NCBI RefSeq assembly: GCF_003002025.1
Contig: NZ_PVZB01000011.1
Coordinates: 124,001-188,000 of the forward strand
Reading direction: 5' to 3'
DNA: 64,000 nucleotides
Source: Paraburkholderia sp. BL25I1N1
Lineage (GTDB): Bacteria; Pseudomonadota; Gammaproteobacteria; Burkholderiales; Burkholderiaceae
Shown: positions 1-9,012 of the stretch, piece by piece
How positions within the stretch are numbered: the stretch's first letter is position 1
Layout: every line of letters begins with the position of its first letter
Program-made: the position numbers and the translations under genes
The notes under the pieces: model-generated
Databases searched by the model: none
Told to the model about the DNA's origin: nothing
The model's input: the letters and a program-made list of their open reading frames with translations, nothing else

Positions 1-36
1 CTGCAAGCGCAAGGCGATCAGTTCGATCAAATGGAA

Positions 37-60
37 ACGGGCAGCCTTGAGGCTGCCCGT
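37..60 (-). terminator. Probable terminator hairpin downstream of the LOG gene
   Basis: A perfect 10-bp stem (ACGGGCAGCC/GGCTGCCCGT) closes a TTGA loop. Read on the minus strand it is followed by a short, interrupted T stretch. It lies about 60 bases beyond the stop codon of the minus-strand LOG gene. The T tract is weak, so termination is inferred. Confidence 0.55.
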
Positions 61-123
61 TAGGATCTGCATATCCACACCGCTGCGTGCATCATTTCGC
101 GCCATGGCGCGAAGCGCGCAGCC

Positions 124-867
124 TCACAGATAGAACATCCGGTCTTCGTCCGACTTGGTCGGCTGCGGCTCGGTTTCTTCGCGGTCTTCATAGAACTTCA
201 GCACCGCTTCGAGCACCTGGTCCGGATCGTCGATGACCTGCATGAGGTCCATGTCGGTCGGATTGATCAGGCCCATGGGTGTGAGCGAGTTCTTGAACCA
301 CGCGAGCAGGCCTTCCCAGAACTCGGCACCCACCAGGATGATCGGCACATGGCGCGACTTCTTGGTCTGGATCAGCGTGAGCACTTCGGCGAGTTCGTCC
401 AGCGTGCCGAAGCCGCCGGGCATGACGATCACCGCGTCCGAGTTCTTCACGAACGTGACTTTGCGCGTGAAGAAATGGCGGAAGCGCAACGAGATGTCTT
501 GCCACTGATTGCCCGACTGCTCGTGCGGCAATTCGATGTTCAGACCGACCGAAGGCGCCTTGCCCGCATGCGCGCCCTTGTTGGCCGCTTCCATGATGCC
601 CGGGCCGCCGCCCGAGATCACGGCGAAGCCGGCATCCGAAAGCTTGCGCGCGATTTGCGTGGCCAGTTTGTAGTAGGGTGAGTTCGGTTTCAGGCGCGCT
701 GAACCATAGATGCTGACAGCCGGACGAATCTCCGAGAGGTACTCGGTCGCCTCGATAAACTCTGCCATAATCGTGAACATCTGCCACGATGCGCGGGCCT
801 TTTTGGCCGTTGCGCGCTCTTGATCTGCGAGTGATCGCAGACTCGGAATCACTTTTCTCTTAGTCAT
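124..867 (-). CDS. LOG family protein (TIGR00730), probable nucleoside 5'-monophosphate phosphoribohydrolase
   Basis: This 247-residue protein belongs to the LOG ('lysine decarboxylase-like') family. Characterised members cleave nucleoside or cytokinin 5'-monophosphates to a base plus ribose 5-phosphate in the cytosol. A Rossmann-like core starts near residue 50 (VSIYGSARL), followed by the GGGPGIMEAANKG loop (about 86-98) and the signature PGGFGTLDE (about 150-158), which carries the catalytic Glu and substrate loop. The N-terminus is a charged helical extension. The start codon lies one base from the divergent polA start, so the two genes must have interlocking promoters. The family call is firm; the true substrate is not determined. 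Confidence 0.9.
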   Translation of the reverse strand: MTKRKVIPSLRSLADQERATAKKARASWQMFTIMAEFIEATEYLSEIRPAVSIYGSARLKPNSPYYKLATQIARKLSDAGFAVISGGGPGIMEAANKGAHAGKAPSVGLNIELPHEQSGNQWQDISLRFRHFFTRKVTFVKNSDAVIVMPGGFGTLDELAEVLTLIQTKKSRHVPIILVGAEFWEGLLAWFKNSLTPMGLINPTDMDLMQVIDDPDQVLEAVLKFYEDREETEPQPTKSDEDRMFYL

Positions 868-868
868 A

Positions 869-3610
869 ATGCCTGAAGAACGAAGCCTTGAAGGTAAGAC
901 CCTGCTATTGGTCGACGGTTCGAGTTATCTGTACCGGGCCTACCATGCGATGCCGGATCTGCGCAGCCCCGACGGTAATCCGACGGGAGCGCTCTACGGG
1001 ATGATCAACATGCTGCGGCGCATGCGCAAGGAAGTCACAGCAGAGTATAGCGCGTGCGTGTTCGACGCCAAGGGCAAAACGTTTCGCGACGACTGGTATC
1101 CCGACTATAAGGCGAACCGTCCGTCGATGCCGGACGACCTGTCGCGCCAGATCGAGCCGATTCATGTGGCCGTGCGCGCGCTCGGCTGGCCTTTGCTGAT
1201 GATAGACGGCGTCGAGGCCGACGACGTCATCGGCACCCTCAGCACGGAAGCGGAAAAGCGTGGCATGAATGTGATCGTGTCGACGGGTGACAAGGATCTG
1301 GCGCAGCTTGTGTCGGATCATGTCACCCTCATCAATACGATGACTAACGAAACGCTCGACCGCGCCGGCGTGCTCGCCAAGTTCGGCGTGCCGCCGGAGC
1401 GCATTGTCGACTACCTGTCGTTGATCGGCGATACCGTCGACAACGTGCCCGGCGTCGAGAAATGCGGGCCGAAAACAGCGATCAAATGGCTGACGCAATT
1501 CGATTCGCTAGATGGCATCGTCGCACATGCTGACGAAATAAAAGGTGCGGTAGGAGACAATCTGCGCAGAGCGCTCGATTTTCTGCCAATGGCGAGGAAA
1601 CTCGTCACCGTGGAGCGCAACTGCGACATGACCGACCATATCGTGTCGATCGAGGAAAGCCTGCAAAGCCGGCCGGAATCGCGCGAGGAACTGCGCGAGG
1701 TGTTCACGCGCCACGGCTTCAAGACGTGGTTGCGCGAAGTGGAAATCGCGGATGCCGTGGAAGGCCCGGAAACGGATGTGCCGCCGGCTTTGTCCGTGGA
1801 TCACGAGCGGCACTACGACACCGTGCAGACGTGGGAACAATTCGACGCGTGGCTCGAGAAGATCAATGCGGCCGAGTTGACCTCGTTCGATACGGAAACC
1901 ACCTCGCTCGATCCCATGACTGCTCAGATCGTGGGGCTGTCGTTGTCGGTCGAAGCCGGCCGCGCGGCGTATGTGCCGCTCGCGCATCGCGGCCCGGACG
2001 CGCCCGTGCAATTGCCGCGCGACGAAGTCCTCGCCAGGCTCAAGCGGTGGCTCGAAAGCGCCGAGCACAAGAAGGTCGGTCAGCATCTCAAGTACGACGA
2101 GCAGGTGCTGGCGAACTACGGCATTGAAATGCGCGGTGTCGAACACGACACGCTACTGCAATCGTACGTGGTCGAATCGCATCGCACGCATGATATGGAC
2201 AGCCTCGCGCTGCGCCATCTCGGCGTGAAGACGATCAAGTACGAAGAGGTCGCGGGCAAGGGCGCCGGGCAGATCGGCTTTGACGAAGTCGCGTTGGACA
2301 AGGCCGCCGAATACGCGGCGGAAGACGCCGACATCACCTTGCGGCTGCACCAGGCGCTGTATCCGCAAGTGACTGCCGAGAAGACCCTTGAGTACGTGTA
2401 TCGCGCGATCGAACTGCCGACCTCGCGTGTGCTGCGCAAGATGGAGCGCACTGGCGTGCTGATCGACGCGGAGAAACTGCGCCAGCAAAGCAGCGAAATT
2501 GCCACGCGTCTGATCCAGTTGGAAAGCGAAGCGTATGTGCTGGCCGGCGGCGAATTCAACCTGGGTTCGCCGAAGCAGATCGGGCAGATATTCTTCGAGA
2601 AGCTGGAGTTGCCGGTGGTCAAGAAGACGCCGAGCGGTGCGCCTTCCACGGACGAAGAAGTGCTGCAGAAGCTCGCCGAAGACTATCCGCTGCCGAAGAT
2701 TCTGCTCGAACACCGCGGCTTGTCGAAGCTGAAGTCCACCTACACCGACAAGCTGCCGCGCATGGTCAACGCCACCACGGGCCGCGTGCATACGAACTAT
2801 GCGCAGGCCGTGGCGGTCACGGGGCGCCTCGCATCGAACGATCCGAACCTGCAGAACATTCCCGTGCGCACCGGCGAAGGCCGCCGTATTCGCGAAGCGT
2901 TTATCGCACCGCCCGGACACAAGCTGGTCTCGGCGGATTATTCGCAGATCGAATTGCGCATCATGGCGCACATTTCCGGCGACGAATCGCTGCTGCGCGC
3001 GTTCTCGCAGGGCGAAGACATTCACCGCGCCACGGCCGCGGAGATTTTCAGCGTGACGCCGCTCGAAGTGTCGAACGATCAGCGTCGCGTGGCCAAGGTC
3101 ATTAATTTTGGCCTGATCTACGGCATGAGTTCGTTCGGTCTCGCCGCGAACCTCGGCATCACGCGCGACGCAGCCAAGCTTTATATCGACCGCTATTTCG
3201 CGCGTTATCCCGGCGTGGCGCGGTATATGGACGAAACGCGCGTGAGCGCGAAGGCCAAGGGTTATGTCGAGACGGTGTTCGGCCGCCGCCTGTGGCTGCC
3301 GGAGATCAACGGCGGCAATGGTCCGCGCCGTCAGGCGGCCGAGCGCGCCGCGATCAACGCGCCCATGCAAGGCACGGCCGCCGATCTGATCAAGCTCTCG
3401 ATGATCGCGGTGCAGAATTGGCTCGAAGCGTCGAACATCGGCACGCGCATGATCATGCAGGTGCACGATGAATTGATTCTCGAAGTACCGGACGCGGAAT
3501 TGTCCGATGTTCGCAAGCGCCTGCCCGAGTTGATGTGCGGTGTCGCCGACCTGAAAGTGCCGCTGGTCGCCGAAGTGGGCGCCGGCCTGAACTGGGAAGA
3601 AGCGCATTGA
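869..3610 (+). CDS. polA: DNA polymerase I
   Basis: PolA (913 residues) fills gaps and removes RNA primers during replication and repair. All three activities are visible. An N-terminal 5'-nuclease domain begins LLLVDGSSYLYRAYHAM (about 11-27) and keeps the acidic GVEADDVIG and STGDKDLAQL motifs. A 3'-5' exonuclease domain carries the intact Exo I motif DTET (about 340), so it should proofread. The C-terminal family A polymerase includes SADYSQIELRI (motif A), the O helix (RRVAKVINFGLIYGMS) and VHDELILE (motif C, about 864). Length matches the family. No ribosome binding site is evident before the ATG, which sits one base from the divergent LOG start; no better in-frame ATG precedes the conserved domain. 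Confidence 0.97.
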   Translation: MPEERSLEGKTLLLVDGSSYLYRAYHAMPDLRSPDGNPTGALYGMINMLRRMRKEVTAEYSACVFDAKGKTFRDDWYPDYKANRPSMPDDLSRQIEPIHVAVRALGWPLLMIDGVEADDVIGTLSTEAEKRGMNVIVSTGDKDLAQLVSDHVTLINTMTNETLDRAGVLAKFGVPPERIVDYLSLIGDTVDNVPGVEKCGPKTAIKWLTQFDSLDGIVAHADEIKGAVGDNLRRALDFLPMARKLVTVERNCDMTDHIVSIEESLQSRPESREELREVFTRHGFKTWLREVEIADAVEGPETDVPPALSVDHERHYDTVQTWEQFDAWLEKINAAELTSFDTETTSLDPMTAQIVGLSLSVEAGRAAYVPLAHRGPDAPVQLPRDEVLARLKRWLESAEHKKVGQHLKYDEQVLANYGIEMRGVEHDTLLQSYVVESHRTHDMDSLALRHLGVKTIKYEEVAGKGAGQIGFDEVALDKAAEYAAEDADITLRLHQALYPQVTAEKTLEYVYRAIELPTSRVLRKMERTGVLIDAEKLRQQSSEIATRLIQLESEAYVLAGGEFNLGSPKQIGQIFFEKLELPVVKKTPSGAPSTDEEVLQKLAEDYPLPKILLEHRGLSKLKSTYTDKLPRMVNATTGRVHTNYAQAVAVTGRLASNDPNLQNIPVRTGEGRRIREAFIAPPGHKLVSADYSQIELRIMAHISGDESLLRAFSQGEDIHRATAAEIFSVTPLEVSNDQRRVAKVINFGLIYGMSSFGLAANLGITRDAAKLYIDRYFARYPGVARYMDETRVSAKAKGYVETVFGRRLWLPEINGGNGPRRQAAERAAINAPMQGTAADLIKLSMIAVQNWLEASNIGTRMIMQVHDELILEVPDAELSDVRKRLPELMCGVADLKVPLVAEVGAGLNWEEAH

Positions 3611-3641
3611 CGTGCGTGTGACGGGACGCGATATCGTCGTG

Positions 3642-3658
3642 CGCATGTCACACATGCG
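3642..3658. promoter_or_regulatory. 17-bp perfect palindrome downstream of polA
   Basis: CGCATGT and ACATGCG are perfect 7-base arms around CAC. It lies between the polA stop and the NADH dehydrogenase start, with no T tract on either side, so an operator is more likely than a terminator. The function is unassigned. Confidence 0.35.
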
Positions 3659-3774
3659 TATTGATGGCTTGTGACAACCCGTGCTGCTCGCGGACAATCG
3701 CTGAAAGACGGCGCCCATGTGATTCTCGTGTGCGCCGCACGACGCATAACCCATCGGCAAATACGGAGAGTTCC

Positions 3775-5124
3775 ATGCATCGTTTTATCGTCGTTGGCGG
3801 AGGCGCGGGGGGATTGGAGCTGGCGACGCGTTTGGGCGATCGCTATGCACCCCATAAGAACAAAGGTGGTGTGCAGGCGCAGGTCACGCTCGTCGACCGC
3901 AACCCCACACATATCTGGAAGCCGCTCCTGCATGAAGTGGCGGCGGGCAGCATGGACCCGTTCACGCAGGAGCTGGAGTATGCGGCGCAAGCGCGTTGGC
4001 ACGGCTTCGAATTTCAGCAGGGCGACCTGACCGGGCTGGACCGCGCGAACAGGCGCCTCACGCTCGGCACCGTGCTCGACGATGACGGCGCCGAGCTGCT
4101 GCCCGAACGCGAGCTCGAATACGACACGCTGATCGTCGCGATCGGCAGCACGACCGCATTCTTCGGTGTGAAAGGCGCGCCTGAATTTTCCCTCGCACTC
4201 GACACGGTTAGTCAGGCCGAGCGTTTTCGCAAACGTCTGATCGCGGCCTGCATGCGCGCCGAGCATCAGGTGCATGAACCCGTCGAAGCAGCGCCGGACG
4301 CCGGCGCGCCCAGCGAGCCGCGCATTCAGGTGGCGATTGTCGGCGGCGGCGCGACGGGCGTGGAACTGTCGGCGGAATTGCGCAACACGGCGCAGGTGCT
4401 ATCCGCCTACGGTCTGCACAAGCTCGATCCGCGGCATGATGTTGGCATTGTGTTGATCGAAGCGGGGCCGCGCATTCTGCCGGCTTTGCAGGAGCGCGTT
4501 TCGACGGCCACGGCCGAGCTGCTCACCAAGCTCGGCGTGAAGTTGATGATCGGCGAGACCGTGGCCGAAGTCGCGCCCGGCATGATCCGCACCGCGAGCG
4601 GCAAAACCGTGCGCGCCGACTTGACGGTGTGGGCGGCCGGCATCAAGGCGCCGGCGATTTTGAGCGAGCTCGACGGCTTGCCGGTCAACCGGCTGGGGCA
4701 GCTCATCGTGCGCCGTACGCTGCAAACAGAAACCGACGACAACGTCTTCGCGCTCGGCGATTGTGCCGCTTGTCCGTGGCCGGGCAACGAGCGCAACGTG
4801 CCGCCGCGCGCGCAGGCGGCGCACCAGCAGGCGAGCTTCCTGATGAAGGCGCTGGCGGCACGGCTCGAAAACAAACCGCTGCCGGAGTTCACCTATCGAG
4901 ACTTCGGGTCGCTGGTGTCGCTTGGGCATTTCAGCGCGGTCGGGAATCTGATGGGTGGGGTGATCGGCGGCAATATGCTGATCGAAGGGCTGTTCGCCCG
5001 CTTCATGTACATGTCGCTGTACCGGCTGCATATCGCCGCGCTGCATGGCTACGCGCGAATGGTGCTCGATACGTTTGCTCACTGGTTGCGCCGTACCACG
5101 CTGCCGCGGGTCAAGCTGCACTGA
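3775..5124 (+). CDS. Type II NADH dehydrogenase-like NAD(P)/FAD-dependent oxidoreductase
   Basis: A two-dinucleotide-binding-domain flavoprotein of 449 residues, resembling non-proton-pumping NADH:quinone oxidoreductases (NDH-2). The FAD site is the N-terminal FIVVGGGAGGLELATRLG (about 3-20), and the NADH site is VAIVGGGATGVELSAEL near residue 185. A second FAD-contact segment, NVFALGDCAACP (about 323-334), is also present. The hydrophobic C-terminal region around GGVIGGNMLIEG and FARFMYMSLYRLH fits peripheral membrane attachment, as in NDH-2. The ATG at 3775 is preferred over upstream in-frame codons because the FAD motif starts directly after it and it follows a GGAGAG-like ribosome site. 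Quinone reduction is inferred from the family. Confidence 0.85.
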   Translation: MHRFIVVGGGAGGLELATRLGDRYAPHKNKGGVQAQVTLVDRNPTHIWKPLLHEVAAGSMDPFTQELEYAAQARWHGFEFQQGDLTGLDRANRRLTLGTVLDDDGAELLPERELEYDTLIVAIGSTTAFFGVKGAPEFSLALDTVSQAERFRKRLIAACMRAEHQVHEPVEAAPDAGAPSEPRIQVAIVGGGATGVELSAELRNTAQVLSAYGLHKLDPRHDVGIVLIEAGPRILPALQERVSTATAELLTKLGVKLMIGETVAEVAPGMIRTASGKTVRADLTVWAAGIKAPAILSELDGLPVNRLGQLIVRRTLQTETDDNVFALGDCAACPWPGNERNVPPRAQAAHQQASFLMKALAARLENKPLPEFTYRDFGSLVSLGHFSAVGNLMGGVIGGNMLIEGLFARFMYMSLYRLHIAALHGYARMVLDTFAHWLRRTTLPRVKLH

Positions 5125-5237
5125 GGCGCGCTGACGTGCGCTAATTCGCCCGGCCGTTGCTCGGGAACGTTGCATCTGCAACAGGATGCGTGTCAGGCGT
5201 ATCCTGTTGCCTCCAACGTTCAACCGAGGAGCGCCGC

Positions 5238-6122
5238 ATGCTGCAACCCGACATCGACAGCCTGGTCCCGCACGTCCCCTTCAACCGGCGTACCTTCATC
5301 AAGGCTGCGCTCGGCACTGGCTTCGCCGCCGCCGTGCTGCCGGTCTCGGCGCAAACCATTCATACCGATAGCGACGGCCTCGAAGCCGGCGAAGTGGCGG
5401 TGCGCTCCGGCGACACGCTGGTGCCGGCCTATCGCGCGCAGCCGAAGGGCAAGACGCACCTGCCGGTGATCATTGTCGTGCACGAGATTTTCGGCGTGCA
5501 CGAACATATCGCCGACGTGTGCCGGCGCTTCGCCAAACAGGGTTATCTCGCGATCGCGCCGAATCTGTATGAACGGCAGGGCGATCCGACGGTTTATACG
5601 AGCATGCAGCAACTGAACGAGCAATTGGTCAGCAAAGTGCCGGACGATCAGGTGATGCGCGATCTCGACGCGACCGCTGCCTGGGCTGGCGAACATGGCG
5701 GCGATCTGAACCGGCTGGGGGTGAACGGGTTCTGCTGGGGCGGGCGGATGGCGTGGTTGTACGCCGAACATAACCCGGGGCTAAAGGCCGGGGTTGCCTG
5801 GTATGGGCGGGTAACGGGCGCAAAAAACGCGATGATGCCGGAGAATCCGCTGGATCAGGTCGCGCAGCTTCGCGCGCCGGTGCTGGGGCTTTACGGATTG
5901 CAGGATCAGAGCATCCCGCAGGGGACGCTCGAACAGATGAAGCAGGCTATCGCGCAAGGTCCGCAAGCGGGACGCGGTTCGCAGTTCGTTGTGTATAACG
6001 ATGCGGGTCACGCGTTTTTCGCGGACTACCGGCCGAGCTACAGGAAGGCCGACGCGGAAGACGGCTGGCGCCGTGCGCTGGCGTGGTTCAAACAGCATGG
6101 GGTGGCTGCGATTGCGATTTAA
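5238..6122 (+). CDS. Dienelactone hydrolase family protein with Tat signal
   Basis: A 294-residue alpha/beta hydrolase of the dienelactone hydrolase family, whose classical members open the lactone ring of carboxymethylenebutenolide. The nucleophile Cys sits in NGFCWGGRMAW (about 157-167), where dienelactone hydrolases have GxCxGG. The likely acid/base residues lie in the segment DAGHAFFADYRPSY near residue 260. The N-terminus has a twin-arginine motif (NRRTFIKAALG) before a hydrophobic stretch ending VSAQ, so export by the Tat route to the periplasm is predicted; classical dienelactone hydrolases are cytosolic. ATG 5238 follows GAGGAGCG. It is transcribed alone and ends at a strong bidirectional terminator. 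The real substrate is unknown. Confidence 0.85.
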   Translation: MLQPDIDSLVPHVPFNRRTFIKAALGTGFAAAVLPVSAQTIHTDSDGLEAGEVAVRSGDTLVPAYRAQPKGKTHLPVIIVVHEIFGVHEHIADVCRRFAKQGYLAIAPNLYERQGDPTVYTSMQQLNEQLVSKVPDDQVMRDLDATAAWAGEHGGDLNRLGVNGFCWGGRMAWLYAEHNPGLKAGVAWYGRVTGAKNAMMPENPLDQVAQLRAPVLGLYGLQDQSIPQGTLEQMKQAIAQGPQAGRGSQFVVYNDAGHAFFADYRPSYRKADAEDGWRRALAWFKQHGVAAIAI

Positions 6123-6159
6123 GGCGGCCAGCAGGCCCGCGCTTCCTCGCTTGCGATAA

Positions 6160-6199
6160 AAAAGGCCGTTGCCGCTTTCGGGCGGCAACGGCCTTTTGC
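6160..6199. terminator. Bidirectional rho-independent terminator
   Basis: AAAAAGGCCGTTGCCGC and its complement form a long GC stem closed by a short TTTCG-type loop, with A-run and T-run on opposite sides. It separates the plus-strand hydrolase from the convergent sulfurtransferase and can serve both. Confidence 0.85.
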
Positions 6200-6230
6200 T
6201 AATGGCGTGCTGTGGTGTTCGCTGCGGCGC

Positions 6231-7100
6231 TCAAGGATTTGCGCCTGTCGCAATGGGCCGCTTCGGGTCCGAACTCCACTCGCTCCACGAGCCCGCGTAC
6301 AACGCCGCGCCGTGCAGGCCGGCGACTTCCATCGCCAGGGCATTCACGCATGCCGTCACGCCCGAGCCGCATTGCAGGACCACGTGCTCCGGCGGCGTGT
6401 CGGCGAGCAGCGCGTGGTATTCCTCGCGCAACGTGTGAGCCGGCTTGAAGCGGCCGTCGGCGGTGAGGTTGTCTTTAAAGAAGCGATTGAGCGCGCCCGG
6501 AATGTGGCCGCCGACACGGTCCAGCGTCTCGTTCTCGCCGCGATAACGGTCGGCCGCGCGCGCGTCGACCACCACGCGTTCCTTCGAACCCAGATTGCGT
6601 TCGACCGTTTGCGCATCGACCGTAACGGACAGCGGAGCGCCTGCTTTGAAGTCGCCCGTGTTCTGAGCCGGTGCGTCCTGCGTCAGCGGATAACCGCCGA
6701 TTTCCCATGCCTGGAGGCCGCCGTCGAGCAGCGCGACAGCGTCGTGACCGAGCCAGCGCAGCAGCCACCACGCACGGGCGGCGTACATGCCGCCTTGCGC
6801 GTCATACGCGACGACCTGCTGGCCCTGCTTCAGGCCGCGCGATTCCAGCGTCTCCACCAGCCGCGCGCGATCCGGCAACGGATGGCGGCCATTGTGACCG
6901 TTCTTCGGCCCCGACAGGTCGCGATCCAGATGCAGGTAATGCGCGCCCGGCAGATGCCCGGCCAGATAGGCTTTTTCGCCCGCTTCCGTATCGGCCAGAT
7001 CGAACCGGCAATCGATGACGAACACGCTGCCCGGCGCGGCGGCAAGCCGTTCCGCGAGATTGGTGGCGGAAATCAGAGTGGTGTAGTGAGTGTGCGGCAT
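6231..7100 (-). CDS. sseA: 3-mercaptopyruvate/thiosulfate sulfurtransferase
   Basis: A 289-residue protein with tandem rhodanese domains. The first (about 1-140) is structural and the second (about 165-280) carries the catalytic Cys in VLQCGSGVTA (Cys about 244). CGSGVTA is the loop typical of 3-mercaptopyruvate sulfurtransferases (SseA), whereas thiosulfate-type enzymes usually have CRKGVTA. It would move sulfane sulfur from 3-mercaptopyruvate to an acceptor such as cyanide or a thiol in the cytosol. The gene is monocistronic on the minus strand and convergent with the preceding hydrolase gene. Preference for mercaptopyruvate is inferred from the loop. Confidence 0.88.
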   Translation of the reverse strand: MPHTHYTTLISATNLAERLAAAPGSVFVIDCRFDLADTEAGEKAYLAGHLPGAHYLHLDRDLSGPKNGHNGRHPLPDRARLVETLESRGLKQGQQVVAYDAQGGMYAARAWWLLRWLGHDAVALLDGGLQAWEIGGYPLTQDAPAQNTGDFKAGAPLSVTVDAQTVERNLGSKERVVVDARAADRYRGENETLDRVGGHIPGALNRFFKDNLTADGRFKPAHTLREEYHALLADTPPEHVVLQCGSGVTACVNALAMEVAGLHGAALYAGSWSEWSSDPKRPIATGANP

Positions 7101-7240
7101 GACGTCTCCTGTGGACCCGATCTATCGCTTTAGCGTTTACTCGCGTCCCATGCAAAGCTCGATGCGGGCAATGGCGGCTCCGCTGGCGGCGACTTTCTGC
7201 CACCAGCGGATGGCCGGCTTATGTCGTTAGTCTAAACAAA

Positions 7241-7265
7241 AAAAGACGGACCGAAGCCCGTCTTT
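7241..7265 (-). terminator. Rho-independent terminator of the Rieske oxygenase gene
   Basis: AAAGACGG and CCGTCTTT pair around ACCGAAGC. On the minus strand the stem is followed by a run of seven T. It lies about 45 bases past the stop codon of the minus-strand Rieske gene. Confidence 0.8.
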
Positions 7266-7310
7266 CCATGCGTTATTGCAGCCAGAAGAATCTGGTGCTG
7301 ACTCAGCCGA

Positions 7311-8417
7311 TCAGATCGTACCGAGTTCACGCCGCAAGAATTCGTGGAAGTGCTGCATACCGTCTTCCATCGGGCTCTGATACGGGCCGACCTGCGATTC
7401 GCCGCGATTCATCAGCGCGCGGCGGCCGGCGTCCATGCGTTCGGCGATCTCGTCGTCTTCGCGGGCCGTTTCCATGTAGGCGGCGCGCTCGGCTTCGACG
7501 AACTCGCGCTCGAACAGTGCGATTTCCTCAGGGTAATAGAACTCCACCACGTTCGTAGTTTTCTGCGGGCCGCGCGGAATCAGCCATGAGACCACCAACA
7601 CGTGCGGATACCACTCGATCATGATGCCCGGGTAGTAGACCATCCAGATCGCGCCGAATTCGGGCGGGTTCCCTCCACGGAAGCGCAGCACCTCGTCGTG
7701 CCACTTGCGGTACGTGGGGCTGCCCGGCTGCTCCAGATCCTTGTGCACGCCGACCGTCTGCACGCTGTACCACTCGCCGAACTCCCACGTCAGATCGTCG
7801 CAATTGACGAAACTGCCGAGGCCCGGATGGAACGGCGCGACGTGGTAATCCTCCAGATAGACCTCGATAAAGGTCTTCCAGTTGTAGTTGCACTCGTGCA
7901 CTTCGACGTGATCGAACATGAAGCCCGAAAAATCGAAGTGGTCCTTCGTGCCGAGCCGCGCCAGATCGCGCGCGACGTCACGTCCCTGCGCTTCGAACAG
8001 CAGACCTTGCCAGTTCTGCAACGACGTGGCGCCGAGATTCAGGCAGGGGTTGTCAGCGAAATGGGGTGCACCGAGGAGTTCGCCGTGCAGATCGTACGTC
8101 CAGCGATGCAGGGGGCAGACGATGTTCTCCGTCTGGCCGCGGCCGTTGAGCATGATGGCTTGCCGGTGGCGGCACACGTTCGACAGCAGTTCGACTTGCG
8201 ACTGCTGGTTACGGACGAGCACACGCCCTTCGCTCTCGCTGGGCAAAGCAAAATAATTCCCCGCTTCGGGCACCATGAGATCGTGGCCGATGTAACGAGG
8301 ACCTTTCTTGAAAAGGGTTTCGATTTCGCGCGTTAAAAGCGCTTCGTCAAAGTAAGCCGTGACTGGCAGCTGGCTGTGGACAGACCGCAACTGCAATGCA
8401 TTGCTCAGATTGGACAT
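7311..8417 (-). CDS. Aromatic ring-hydroxylating dioxygenase-type Rieske protein, alpha subunit
   Basis: A 368-residue Rieske non-haem iron oxygenase. The [2Fe-2S] ligands are CRHRQAIML and, 17 residues on, CPLHRW (C-x-H...C-x2-H, about 83-105). The catalytic domain has the mononuclear iron motif in EDYHVAPFHPGL (about 189-200). No reductase, ferredoxin or beta subunit gene lies nearby, so electron partners must come from elsewhere. The size and lone setting fit the subgroup that also holds choline- and carnitine-type monooxygenases, so the substrate should not be assumed aromatic. The ATG at 8417 is chosen over a GTG six bases upstream because GGAGTGGGA is spaced correctly for it. Confidence 0.85.
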   Translation of the reverse strand: MSNLSNALQLRSVHSQLPVTAYFDEALLTREIETLFKKGPRYIGHDLMVPEAGNYFALPSESEGRVLVRNQQSQVELLSNVCRHRQAIMLNGRGQTENIVCPLHRWTYDLHGELLGAPHFADNPCLNLGATSLQNWQGLLFEAQGRDVARDLARLGTKDHFDFSGFMFDHVEVHECNYNWKTFIEVYLEDYHVAPFHPGLGSFVNCDDLTWEFGEWYSVQTVGVHKDLEQPGSPTYRKWHDEVLRFRGGNPPEFGAIWMVYYPGIMIEWYPHVLVVSWLIPRGPQKTTNVVEFYYPEEIALFEREFVEAERAAYMETAREDDEIAERMDAGRRALMNRGESQVGPYQSPMEDGMQHFHEFLRRELGTI

Positions 8418-8703
8418 TCCCACTCCCGTGAAGACGTGAAAGCAGTGAACAACCCAACCATCGAAGGTTTCGATTTAGGGAGCCCGCAATTATACCTGTT
8501 TCCCCTTCTTTGGGGCCGTTAAGTGCCTGATTTGGGTCAAAATTCTCAGGAAAGTTCGACGTTTTCGCCGCAGACCGATCGTTTTTTTTCTGCGAGACTG
8601 CTGGGACGGCGCTCAGAGGGAAGGCGAGGCGTAGGGCGGCGGCGGCTCGGAAATATCGCTTTTGCCGTAGAATGTCCGACTTGTTTTAATTTTGCGACTA
8701 TTC

Positions 8704-9012
8704 ATGGCGAAGACCGCGTCGAAAGATACTGCTGCCACGCCAGCCGAAGGCGTCGACACCACGCCGCTGCCCGAGAATTACGAGGCCGCCCAGTCAGAGT
8801 TGGAAGGGCTGGTTGCACGCATGGAAAGCGGCAACCTCAGCCTCGAGGAGTCGCTCACCGCCTACCGGCGCGGCGCCGCCCTCGTGGCGTTTTGCCAGCA
8901 GCAGCTCGAAAAGGTCGAGCAGCAGGTGCGCGTGCTCGACGGCGAGACGCTCAAGCCGCTGCCCATGAATACCGCAGGCACAGCCGCTACTGAAAGCGGG
9001 GACGACCTATGA
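8704..9012 (+). CDS. xseB: Exodeoxyribonuclease VII small subunit
   Basis: XseB (102 residues) joins XseA to form exonuclease VII, which degrades single-stranded DNA from both ends to acid-soluble oligonucleotides. The family core is clear: PENYEAAQSELEGLVARMESGNLSLEESL, then YRRGAALVAFCQQQLEKVEQQV (about 22-75). Unstructured Ala/Thr-rich ends flank the helical core. The stop codon overlaps the ispA start as ATGA (9009-9012), which implies translational coupling. The large subunit gene is not in the window. ATG 8704 is preferred to a TTG four codons earlier. Confidence 0.93.
   Translation: MAKTASKDTAATPAEGVDTTPLPENYEAAQSELEGLVARMESGNLSLEESLTAYRRGAALVAFCQQQLEKVEQQVRVLDGETLKPLPMNTAGTAATESGDDL

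Noticed and set aside
188..787. Long open frame on the minus strand inside the LOG gene
   Set aside because: It overlaps the LOG coding sequence in another frame and is Arg/Ala/His-rich, a typical high-GC shadow with no domain.
2153..3760. 535-codon minus-strand frame opposite polA
   Set aside because: It lies fully antisense to well-conserved polA; composition (His/Arg/Gln-rich) is that of a shadow frame.
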